DNA from: Roseibium aquae
Lineage (GTDB): Bacteria; Pseudomonadota; Alphaproteobacteria; Rhizobiales; Stappiaceae
DNA: 64,000 nt
NCBI RefSeq assembly: GCF_008711285.1
Contig: NZ_VXDC01000012.1
Span: forward strand, 1 to 64,000
Direction of reading: 5' to 3'
Made by a program: the position numbers and the translations under genes. Positions 8,583 to 16,386 of the stretch are shown piece after piece (the first letter of the stretch is position 1; every line of letters begins with the position of its first letter). The notes under the pieces were generated by a model that did no database searches, had not been told where the DNA came from, and worked only from the letters and a program-made list of their open reading frames with translations.

Positions 8583-9626
8583 ATGAAGCGTACAACCTAT
8601 TTAGTCGGCCTTGCCGGCGGCATCGCCCTCGCCCTCGGGGCCGGACTGGCCCAGGCGCAGGAACATACGTTCAAACTCCACCATTTCCTGAGCGCCAAAG
8701 CGCCGGCGCACACACAGATGCTCGAACCCTGGGCCCGCGCCGTCGAGGAAAACTCCGGCGGCAAGGTCAAGATCGAAATCTTTCCGTCGATGACGCTTGG
8801 CGGGCGCCCGCCGGAGCTGATCCAGCAAGCCCGCGATGGCGTTGTGGATCTGGTCTGGACGGTGAACGGTTACACACCGGGCCTGTTTCCGCGCACGGAA
8901 GTATTCGAACTTCCGACCGTCTTCAAGAACGATCCGGCGGCAGCGAATCTGGCCGCCTATGACCTGTTCGAGAGCGACTTGAAAGAGGACTACAAGGGCG
9001 TGGAAGTCATGTTTCTCCATGTCCACGCGGGCAACGGAATGCAAATGCGCGAGACCGAAGTGCGCAGTGCCGCCGATCTTGCCGGCAAGAAGATGCGCAT
9101 TCCGACGCGGACCGGGGCCTGGGTAATCGAGGCCCTCGGCGCGATCCCGGTCGCCATGCCCGTGCCCGAACTGCCGACCGCCTTGCAGAAAGGGGTTGTC
9201 GACGGTGCCTTCATTCCATGGGAAATCATTCCTCCGCTGCGCATCCAGGAACAGACGCAATTCCAGATCGAAGGCGCGAATGAGGAGCGTTTCGGCACCG
9301 CCACATTCCAGGTCTCAATGAATCAGGCGCGCTGGGATGCACTTCCCGAGGACATCAAACAGGCGTTCCGCGATGCCTCCGACCGCGAATGGCTGGCCAA
9401 GGTGGGCGCGATCTGGCGCGGCACGGACGACTTCGGCATCAAGATGGCGGTCGACAGCGGCAACACCCATGTTGTTCTGTCCGGGGACGAGACCGCCGCC
9501 TTTCGCGCGGCGCTTGCCCCGGTGGTCGACCGGTGGGTCGAGGACGTGTCGTCCAAGGGCATCGACGGCGCGGCGCTGGTCGACAAGGCCCGGCAACTGA
9601 TCGCCACCAATGCCGGAGCCAATTGA
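8583..9626 (+). CDS. TRAP transporter substrate-binding protein (DctP/MatP type)
   Basis: A 347-residue periplasmic receptor for a tripartite ATP-independent transporter. The signal peptide ends near residue 25 (GLAQAQ before EHTFKLHHFLSAKA). The family arginine motif occurs in KKMRIPTRTGAWVIEALGAIPVAMPVPELPTALQ, where the Arg would bind a substrate carboxylate. The ATG at 8583 is preferred over upstream in-frame starts because of the GGGAGGA site and the signal peptide. Together with matB it fits malonate uptake (matP); the substrate is inferred from context. Confidence 0.88.
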   Translation: MKRTTYLVGLAGGIALALGAGLAQAQEHTFKLHHFLSAKAPAHTQMLEPWARAVEENSGGKVKIEIFPSMTLGGRPPELIQQARDGVVDLVWTVNGYTPGLFPRTEVFELPTVFKNDPAAANLAAYDLFESDLKEDYKGVEVMFLHVHAGNGMQMRETEVRSAADLAGKKMRIPTRTGAWVIEALGAIPVAMPVPELPTALQKGVVDGAFIPWEIIPPLRIQEQTQFQIEGANEERFGTATFQVSMNQARWDALPEDIKQAFRDASDREWLAKVGAIWRGTDDFGIKMAVDSGNTHVVLSGDETAAFRAALAPVVDRWVEDVSSKGIDGAALVDKARQLIATNAGAN

Positions 9627-10169
9627 GTGCCGTCCATCGTTCGCGATTGGAACCTGACCACGGGCCGCGCCGGATTTCCCGGCGCGGTTGCCTTAGCGGC
9701 AACGCTTTGGGCGCTTCTGGGCGGGCTTGTCCTGCTTGCCGTGGTGGCCATGAACGTGGCCTCCGTCATCGGCGGCATCGTCTGGGTTCCGTTTCCCGGC
9801 GATTTCGAGATGACCCAGATCGGCGTCGCCGTCGCCGCCTTCAGCTTCCTGCCCTACACACAGATCACAGGCGGCAACGTGACGGCCGACATTTTCACCT
9901 CCGGCGCCGGTGTGCGCACTCGGGCAGCCCTGACCTGCCTTGCTTCCTTGGTGGCGTTCGGCTTCGCACTCGTCCTGCTGTGGCGTATGTATGCCGGCAT
10001 GCTGGACCAAAAAGCCTACTCGTATACGACCACCATCCTTCAGTTTCCGATCTGGCTAGCCTTCCTGCCCATCCTGATCTCGCTCGCCCTGCTCGCCCTG
10101 GCCGCATTCGTGTCGTTCACGGAAGACATGCGCCGCGCCGTCACACCGCCGAAGGTTCGGGAGAACTGA
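9627..10169 (+). CDS. TRAP transporter small membrane subunit (DctQ/MatQ type)
   Basis: A 180-residue protein with four predicted membrane helices and the usual DctQ feature of a conserved FEMTQIGVAVAAFSFLPYTQ segment with VTADIFT after it. It starts with GTG directly after the TGA of the binding-protein gene, so translation is probably coupled. It forms the transport complex with the large subunit encoded next. Confidence 0.85.
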   Translation: MPSIVRDWNLTTGRAGFPGAVALAATLWALLGGLVLLAVVAMNVASVIGGIVWVPFPGDFEMTQIGVAVAAFSFLPYTQITGGNVTADIFTSGAGVRTRAALTCLASLVAFGFALVLLWRMYAGMLDQKAYSYTTTILQFPIWLAFLPILISLALLALAAFVSFTEDMRRAVTPPKVREN

Positions 10170-10173
10170 ATTC

Positions 10174-11532
10174 ATGGCCGATCCTGTCTTCATGGGACTG
10201 GCCTCGCTTGCCGTCCTTGTCCTCCTGATCGCGATCCGCATGCCCATCGCCTATGCCATGATCCTGGTTGGCGGTATCGGGATCGCCATCGTCAATGGGC
10301 CCGCGCTCGTACTTAGCCAGCTCAAGACCTTGGCCTATGGACAGTTCTCGATCTACGATCTGTCCGTCGTCCCGATGTTTATCCTGATGGGCGCGCTCGC
10401 CTCGCGGGCCGGGCTGAGCCAGGCGTTGTTCCGCGCGGCCAACGCATGGCTCGGCTGGATGCGCGGCGGCACCGCCATGGCGGCCATTGCCGGATGCGCA
10501 GGATTTGGCGCCGTCTGCGGATCATCGCTTGCCACCGCCTCGACCATGGGGCGTGTCGCCCTTCCCGAATTGAAACGCTACCGCTATTCAGGTGCTCTTG
10601 CGACCGGATCCCTGGCCGCCGGCGGCGTGCTCGGCATTCTCATTCCGCCCTCCGTGGTTCTGGTGGTCTACGCCATCATTGTCGAAGCCAACATAGTCAC
10701 CATGTTCGCAGCGGCGCTCCTGCCCGGCTTGCTCGCCGTGGTGTTTTTCATGCTGACGATCGCGATCTATGTGGCGCTCAACCCGGATGCGGGACCCAAG
10801 CACGACGGGGTGGCAAGAGCGGAGTTCCGGGCGGCGACAATCGGCATCCTTCCGGTTGTTGCCATTTTCGGAACGGTTCTCGGAGGAATCTATGCCGGCT
10901 TTTACAATCCCACGCCCGCGGCGGCGGTCGGCGTCGCCCTGGTCGGCCTTTACGGGGCCATTACCCGTCAGATCCGGATCGGCGATCTTGTCGATTCCCT
11001 GAAAGAGACCGCCGGCACAACGGGCATGATCTACCTGATCCTGCTAGGCGCGGAACTGATGAAGATCTACATGAGCCGCATCGGTTTGCCCCAGGAAACC
11101 GCGGCATGGATCATCGGCACGGGCATGGAGCCGATGATGGTTCTGATGCTCTTGCTGCTGGGCCTGATCCTGCTCGGGTGCCTGATGGACAGTTTGAGCA
11201 TGATCCTTCTTGTCATCCCGTTCTTCTGGCCTGTTCTGGTCGACCTGAACGGCGGGCTCTACGCGGGCGCCGAGGGCTCCGGGTTCGGCATGTCGACCGA
11301 GGATCTCAAAATCTGGTTCGGCATCCTGGCCCTGATCGTTGTGGAACTGGGGCTGATCACGCCTCCGGTGGGAATGAATGTCTTCGTTATCTCAGCCCTC
11401 GCCAAAGACACACCGATGATCGAGACCTTCAAGGGTGTGGCCCCGTTCTTCCTGGCCGAACTGATCCGGGTCGCAACCCTGTTCTCCTTCCCCGTCCTTG
11501 TCCTTTGGCTGCCCAAGCTGCTGTCCGGCTAG
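10174..11532 (+). CDS. TRAP transporter large membrane subunit (DctM/MatM type)
   Basis: A 452-residue sodium-coupled permease with about 12 hydrophobic segments. Family motifs include VVPMFILMGALASRAGLS, GFGAVCGSSLATASTMG, AAGGVLGILIPPSVVLVVY and the C-terminal LITPPVGMNVFVI. It is the last gene of the three-gene TRAP unit and ends 4 bp before the stop of the convergent dehalogenase gene, so no separate terminator fits between them. Confidence 0.9.
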   Translation: MADPVFMGLASLAVLVLLIAIRMPIAYAMILVGGIGIAIVNGPALVLSQLKTLAYGQFSIYDLSVVPMFILMGALASRAGLSQALFRAANAWLGWMRGGTAMAAIAGCAGFGAVCGSSLATASTMGRVALPELKRYRYSGALATGSLAAGGVLGILIPPSVVLVVYAIIVEANIVTMFAAALLPGLLAVVFFMLTIAIYVALNPDAGPKHDGVARAEFRAATIGILPVVAIFGTVLGGIYAGFYNPTPAAAVGVALVGLYGAITRQIRIGDLVDSLKETAGTTGMIYLILLGAELMKIYMSRIGLPQETAAWIIGTGMEPMMVLMLLLLGLILLGCLMDSLSMILLVIPFFWPVLVDLNGGLYAGAEGSGFGMSTEDLKIWFGILALIVVELGLITPPVGMNVFVISALAKDTPMIETFKGVAPFFLAELIRVATLFSFPVLVLWLPKLLSG

Positions 11533-11536
11533 CGGA

Positions 11537-14500
11537 TTAGAGATCGATTTCGATGACGCCACCGGGATCCGCCGCGCGGCTCTGACACAAGATCAGAGCG
11601 GTCTCGCGCTGTTTGTTGGACAGCACGAAGTCGCGATGTTCAACCGCGCCGGCAAGAACCCCGCATTTGCATACGCCGCAGATCCCATCCGCGCATTTCA
11701 CGTCGACCCGAACACCGGCCTCGTTCAGGACATCCGCCGCGGTCCGGTCCGCCGGGACGGCGATTTCCCGTCCATCCCGGAGTTTCAGGACAAACTCATG
11801 GTTCTGGTACTCCGGCTGCTCGGGCACCGAGAAATACTCAAGGTGCCGGGCCTCATCGGGGAAACCGGCCGCCTCCGCCGCGTCCATCACCGCCGCCATG
11901 TAGCGGTCGGGTCCGCATGTATAGACATGCCAGCCGGACTGATAGCGCCGCATGAGGCGCTGAAGATCCACGCGGCTTCCCTCTTGCGACAGATGGAGCC
12001 GCACGCGCGCCGCCCAGGGCGCGGACTCCAGTTCCTGCTGAAATGCGGCATCGGCACGCGACTTCGCCGAATAATGCAGCTCGAATTCGCGCCCCAGAGC
12101 ATGCAGCCGGTTGGCAAAGGCAATCATCGGCGTGATGCCGATCCCCCCGCCCATCAGAAGGCTCATCCCGGCGCCTTCCGTAAGCTCGAAATGATTGATG
12201 GGTTTGGAGATAAAGATCTTGCGCACTTCGCTGAAGATCCGGTGCATGAGCTGCGAGCCGCCCCGGCCCTCATCCTCGCGCAAGACACCGATCACATACC
12301 GGCTGCGGTCGGCCGGGTCGCCGCACAGCGAGTATTGCCGCAGATATTCCGGGGCCACGACGATGTCGATATGGGCTCCCGCCGTCCAGGCCGGCAGGTC
12401 GGTACCATCCAGGCTGCTCAGCTCATACCGGATGATGCAAGACCCGATCTTGTCAGCTTTCGAGACGACCACCTGCATCACCGGCGCATCCCCCGGCAGG
12501 GCATAGCTGTGCAGATGGTCCGTCTCCCCGCGGGCGAGTTTGAGCTTGTACTCCCTGGCCGTCACCATCGCCTGATAGGCTTCGATCCCCGCTTCCCGGT
12601 CCATCGGGAAAGGATAGGGCCATGGGTGGGGGGCAAGCGGCGCCGGATAGACGGCCAGCGTCTGATCTTCGTATTTGAGCTTCAGATCCTTTTGAAGATC
12701 GCGCCGGTTCACCGGATGGCGGGTCGGCCGATAGGCTCCGTCCTCCTGAAGCTCGATGTCCCACCACCATTTCTTGACCGGATTGAGCCCGCCCTTGCCG
12801 GCAAGGTCGTCCAGTTTCGCCAGCACCGGAGCGGCGGAGGGAATGTTGGACGCGGCCCAGCGGAAGGGCGCTTCGGCGAACAGGCCTTCGAGGTTCCAAG
12901 GGCAGGTCTTCATGCAACGCCCGCACATCGCTCCGCCCGGCGTTGTGATCCGGTAGGTGGCGCATTTCTGGCTGTCCGATTTCCAGATCTCATAGCCGTT
13001 GAACATCAGCTTCGGCCCGGCGGTGATTGCCCCTGAGGGGCATTCGCGCGCGCATTTGTTGCAGGTTTCGCAGAACCTTTGCAGGCCGAAATCGATCGGT
13101 TTGTCGTGGGCCAGCGGCATGTCCGTCGTCACCACCCCCGACTTCAGCCGCGGTCCCAGAAACGGGTTGAGGATCACCTCCCCGATGCGGCTGACCTCGC
13201 CAAGTCCAGACAGCAGCAACAGCGGCGGCTGTAGCACCTCCCCGTCCAGAACCGTGTGCGCCTTGGCCCTGTAGCCAAGATTGCGGATCTGTTTGGCGAT
13301 CACGCCGCCGAGCAGCGAGAACCTCAAGTAAGCGCGCATGGATTGGGCCACGGAGATCCAGTCGTCGCCCGACGCGCCCTCCATGGTCTCGAAGCCCTGG
13401 TCGATGATCATGGAGATCGCCTGATCGTGCGGCGGGTCGATCGGCGCGCCCGCCGCATCGTGCGAATACCAGGTCCACTCGGGGCAGCGCGAAATCCCAA
13501 CCGCGTCGACACCCAGGAAATAACAGGCCGCCTTGATGTTCTGCGCGTTTTGCAAAGGATCGGAGGGCCGCTCCGCAAACTTGTCCGGTTCTCCATCCTG
13601 CAACAGAACGAACGCGCCAAGCGCGCGGCGCTGCGCGAAACTGGGCGCGGACTTGCGCGCATAATGCCCGCCCTTGGCCCCGTCCTGCACCGCCTTGCCC
13701 ATGTCGCCGAATTGCGCGCGGGCGAACATGTCCGCCCGTTTCGGAACACGGGCCACCCGCGCTTCATCGATATAGGTGGTTGGCGCGTCGACCCGCTTCA
13801 GCGTCTCGAAGGGATGCGGGCCATCAGCGAAGCGGCGTTTTCTGAAAGGGTCGCGATTGAACGCCGATTTCTGAAAGCCATTGCCCAGCCACCAGGCCGG
13901 ACCGAATGCCTTGAAATAAGGCTGTTCGGCCATCGGTGCCAACGGCAGATCGGGCGCAACCTCCAATGTGCAGGTGATGGCCGCCAATCCAAAGGACGGC
14001 CCGATATAGGGCGCGGTCAGGCGCCCCTCCTCCACGGTTGCCAGACCGCTGGCCACCGCCAGCTTGCCGAGATCGACATCGGAGGCTGACACCGAGTGCG
14101 ACTTCGCGTCAAACCCCAGCAGGCGTATGTAGTTGGCCAGAACGGCGGCCGTTTCGTTGGCCCGCAAGCCTGCCCGCTGCGCCAGTGCATCGACCAGCCA
14201 CTCGGTGCCCGGCTCGTCCCTTTCCGGCGCGCGCGGGTTCTCGTAGAGGAACACGATCGCATGGGTATGCCCATCGATGGTGGTCGGTGGTGCCTCCATG
14301 CTCTCCTTGAGGTCCGCCATGATCACGTCGATACCTGAGGCCAGCGTCTTGGTCTGCCGCGTCCTGAGCGCGTGGGCCAGCCGTGGGATATCCGGATTGG
14401 CGATCGGGGTTTCCAGGATCGCCCCTCCTGGCAACCGGCACATGCCCACCATCGAGGCATCGGAAAAATAGCCGAACGCTTTCAGATGATTGGCCCGCTC

Positions 14501-14755
14501 GGCAGGATCCGCCGGGATCTCCGCAACGGCCTTGTTGACCAGACCATCCCGGATGGCGTCCATCATGGCCTGATACTCGGCCATGGCATTGACCAGGCTT
14601 TCCGGCATGTCCGGACGCCGGAATGACACCGGCATCATTTTCGGCACCCCTGCAAGGTCGGCCCGGCCGGACATCCGCTTGAGGCGCTCGGTCGGATACG
14701 GCCCCATATGAACCGGCCGGTTCCTGTCCGAAAACAACTTTCCCCCCAAGGCCAT
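11537..14755 (-). CDS. Self-sufficient reductive dehalogenase: corrinoid/2x[4Fe-4S] RdhA fused to a flavin-NAD(P)H reductase and [2Fe-2S] ferredoxin
   Basis: A 1072-residue fusion. Residues about 1-720 form the RdhA part, related to epoxyqueuosine reductase; two ferredoxin motifs lie at C562-C565-C568-C572 and C598-C611-C614-C618. KSGVVTTDMPLAHDKPIDFG precedes them, and Y430, K488 and R560 are candidate active-site residues. Residues about 755-960 resemble phthalate dioxygenase reductase: flavin motif R806-QYSL, nucleotide motifs MGGGIGITPM and YTCGPDRYM. Residues about 985-1072 carry a plant-type cluster, C1021, C1026, C1029, C1057. No Tat signal and no rdhB anchor gene are present, so it should be cytoplasmic and driven by NAD(P)H, as in the catabolic BhbA/NpRdhA type, not the respiratory type. 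A GGAGGGAGGG site fixes the start. Confidence 0.88.
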   Translation of the reverse strand: MALGGKLFSDRNRPVHMGPYPTERLKRMSGRADLAGVPKMMPVSFRRPDMPESLVNAMAEYQAMMDAIRDGLVNKAVAEIPADPAERANHLKAFGYFSDASMVGMCRLPGGAILETPIANPDIPRLAHALRTRQTKTLASGIDVIMADLKESMEAPPTTIDGHTHAIVFLYENPRAPERDEPGTEWLVDALAQRAGLRANETAAVLANYIRLLGFDAKSHSVSASDVDLGKLAVASGLATVEEGRLTAPYIGPSFGLAAITCTLEVAPDLPLAPMAEQPYFKAFGPAWWLGNGFQKSAFNRDPFRKRRFADGPHPFETLKRVDAPTTYIDEARVARVPKRADMFARAQFGDMGKAVQDGAKGGHYARKSAPSFAQRRALGAFVLLQDGEPDKFAERPSDPLQNAQNIKAACYFLGVDAVGISRCPEWTWYSHDAAGAPIDPPHDQAISMIIDQGFETMEGASGDDWISVAQSMRAYLRFSLLGGVIAKQIRNLGYRAKAHTVLDGEVLQPPLLLLSGLGEVSRIGEVILNPFLGPRLKSGVVTTDMPLAHDKPIDFGLQRFCETCNKCARECPSGAITAGPKLMFNGYEIWKSDSQKCATYRITTPGGAMCGRCMKTCPWNLEGLFAEAPFRWAASNIPSAAPVLAKLDDLAGKGGLNPVKKWWWDIELQEDGAYRPTRHPVNRRDLQKDLKLKYEDQTLAVYPAPLAPHPWPYPFPMDREAGIEAYQAMVTAREYKLKLARGETDHLHSYALPGDAPVMQVVVSKADKIGSCIIRYELSSLDGTDLPAWTAGAHIDIVVAPEYLRQYSLCGDPADRSRYVIGVLREDEGRGGSQLMHRIFSEVRKIFISKPINHFELTEGAGMSLLMGGGIGITPMIAFANRLHALGREFELHYSAKSRADAAFQQELESAPWAARVRLHLSQEGSRVDLQRLMRRYQSGWHVYTCGPDRYMAAVMDAAEAAGFPDEARHLEYFSVPEQPEYQNHEFVLKLRDGREIAVPADRTAADVLNEAGVRVDVKCADGICGVCKCGVLAGAVEHRDFVLSNKQRETALILCQSRAADPGGVIEIDL

Positions 14756-14771
14756 CCCTCCCTCCGATTTG

Positions 14772-14785
14772 GTTTCAATTGAAAC
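14772..14785. promoter_or_regulatory. Perfect 14-bp palindrome, candidate operator upstream of the reductive dehalogenase
   Basis: GTTTCAATTGAAAC is its own reverse complement and lies 17 bp upstream of the dehalogenase ATG and about 116 bp upstream of the divergent DUF1194 gene. Its size and AT-rich centre are typical of sites for dimeric repressors such as MarR or TetR proteins. No regulator gene is adjacent. A 14-bp perfect palindrome is unlikely to be chance in GC-rich DNA, but its function is inferred. Confidence 0.5.
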
Positions 14786-14901
14786 TATCTGGGAAGATTG
14801 CGCAAATCAATTCCCCGCATCCATCAGACACACCGGTCGCCAGCCTCTTGCCAAACCGCATGCCGCGCCGCCACACTGCCGCGATCCAAAGGGAGGCGGT
14901 C

Positions 14902-15723
14902 ATGAGGTATCTGCTAAGCGTTCTGGCACTCATTACCGGATTTGCCTGGTCCAACGAGGTCAGGGCTGACGACTTGCCGGTGGATGTCGAGCTGATGCTC
15001 GCCGTGGATGTGTCCTATTCCATGTCCGCCGGCGAACAGGAAATTCAACGCCAAGGCTATGCTGCGGCTTTGCGGGATCCGGACGTCTTCGCCGCCATTC
15101 AGACCGGCTATCACCAACGGGTCGCCCTCACCTATATCGAATGGTCCGGCGTCTCGGCCCAAAGAACCGTTGTGCCGTGGACCCTCATCGATACGCCTGA
15201 TGATCTGGCGGCGTTCGCCGCCGCACTCACCACCAGTCCACCGGTGATCTTGCGGCGCACATCCATATCCGCCTTGCTCGACTACGCGCCGGGTTCCTTC
15301 GCAGTGAACGGCTTTGTCGGAGAACGGCGGGTGATCGACGTGTCCGGGGACGGGCCGAACAACATCGGCGGCCCGATCGAGGCCGCCCGCGATGCCCTTG
15401 TGGCAAGCGGGTTCGTGATCAACGGCTTGCCGCTCATGACACGGGAAGGCGCCGGCCAGCGGTTCCATCTGGACGACCTCGATCTCTACTATGCCGAATG
15501 CGTCATCGGCGGTCCGCTTTCCTTTTCCATACCCGTGCGGACCTGGCAGGAGTTCCCATCGGCGGTGCGGCGCAAACTGGTGCTTGAACTTGCCGGCCAC
15601 GTCCCGCCGGATCTGGCCGTTACCCCGACCGCATGGTCAGGCGTGCGGGAGAAAGGATATGACTGCCTGATCGGGGAAAAGATCTGGGAGCAGTTTTACC
15701 GGCCGGATCAGGTTCTCCCTTAA
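14902..15723 (+). CDS. Secreted DUF1194 (von Willebrand factor A-like) protein
   Basis: A 273-residue protein with a signal peptide (cleavage near WSNEVRA-DDLP) and a VWA-like fold: MIDAS-type DVSYSMS at the start of the mature protein and DVSGDGPNN later. The ATG at 14902 has an AAAGGGAGG site; a longer frame from a TTG at 14779 would run through the palindrome and lacks a signal peptide. DUF1194 proteins are common in Rhizobiales and Rhodobacterales and have no settled function. It is divergent from the dehalogenase, but nothing links their functions. Confidence 0.85.
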   Translation: MRYLLSVLALITGFAWSNEVRADDLPVDVELMLAVDVSYSMSAGEQEIQRQGYAAALRDPDVFAAIQTGYHQRVALTYIEWSGVSAQRTVVPWTLIDTPDDLAAFAAALTTSPPVILRRTSISALLDYAPGSFAVNGFVGERRVIDVSGDGPNNIGGPIEAARDALVASGFVINGLPLMTREGAGQRFHLDDLDLYYAECVIGGPLSFSIPVRTWQEFPSAVRRKLVLELAGHVPPDLAVTPTAWSGVREKGYDCLIGEKIWEQFYRPDQVLP

Positions 15724-15748
15724 ACCACGCGATCCACCGATAATCGCT

Positions 15749-15763
15749 CGCGATATAATCGCG
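15749..15763. terminator. Short hairpin between convergent genes, weak terminator candidate
   Basis: CGCGAT-ATA-ATCGCG forms a 6-bp stem with a 3-nt loop in the 63-bp gap between the DUF1194 gene and the convergent transglycosylase gene. There is no T tract on either side, so it may only be a weak stop or RNA end. Confidence 0.3.
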
Positions 15764-15786
15764 CGACTTCCGATCGCCTTTACGCC

Positions 15787-16386
15787 TTATCCGTGACAGA
15801 AGCTTTTCGCGTTTTTGGTCCATGCGCCAAAACCGGAGGCCACCATGTTCTCGATGACCTTGCAGACATAGCGCTTTTGCGCCGGGTCGTTGTCCGGTCC
15901 GGCGTGATATCGGGCCACCGCCATGGTCCAGGAGCCCTGCCGGGCTTTCAAGTCCTTGAGAAACCTGGCCGCGTATTCGACATTGGCCCCCGGCTCGAGC
16001 ATGTGATCGACCGACCGGAATTCCTGTCCGTGCCAATAGTGGTTGATCTGCATACACCCGATGTCGATCAGCTTCTTGCCCTGTTGCTTGGCCGCGAGGA
16101 CGTCGGCCCTGGCGGCCGCGCGGGTGGGCGGAAAGACGGATTTGCCTTCAATGTTCAGCGCATGCGGATAGAGCTGTTTCCCGCGGCCGGTCTCGGTCAG
16201 CCCCACCGCGTAAAGAACCCCCAGCGGCACGTTGTATTTGCGGGCAGCCGCCGCCATCTCGCGCTCACAGACATTCTCAAACCCCGCCCAAGCCGGCTGC
16301 GCGACTGTCAGCGAAACGCTAGAGATAAATCCCGTCAACATGGCTGCCAGAAGCGGCTTGTTTCGTCTCGGACGGATTCCGGTCAT
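15787..16386 (-). CDS. Secreted lytic transglycosylase (SLT domain), flagellum-associated
   Basis: A 199-residue protein that should cleave peptidoglycan. It has a signal peptide (about 1-34, ending AQPAWA) and a goose-type SLT domain: catalytic Glu in VGLTETGRG, then DIGCMQINHYWHG and VARYHAGP. The ATG at 16386 has a GAGGGG site about 11 nt upstream and lies inside the 3' end of the fliK gene, a 68-bp overlap. Another ATG at 16422 has no site. Its place after fliK fits a role in opening the cell wall for the flagellar rod or hook. Confidence 0.82.
   Translation of the reverse strand: MTGIRPRRNKPLLAAMLTGFISSVSLTVAQPAWAGFENVCEREMAAAARKYNVPLGVLYAVGLTETGRGKQLYPHALNIEGKSVFPPTRAAARADVLAAKQQGKKLIDIGCMQINHYWHGQEFRSVDHMLEPGANVEYAARFLKDLKARQGSWTMAVARYHAGPDNDPAQKRYVCKVIENMVASGFGAWTKNAKSFCHG

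Noticed and set aside
14756..14901. Cobalamin riboswitch upstream of the B12-dependent dehalogenase
   Set aside because: I looked for the B12-box type consensus on both strands and found none. The 140-bp gap is also short for the full aptamer.
14779..14901. Longer start (TTG 14779) for the DUF1194 protein
   Set aside because: It would begin inside the palindrome, has no ribosome-binding site and places 41 polar residues before an otherwise normal signal peptide.
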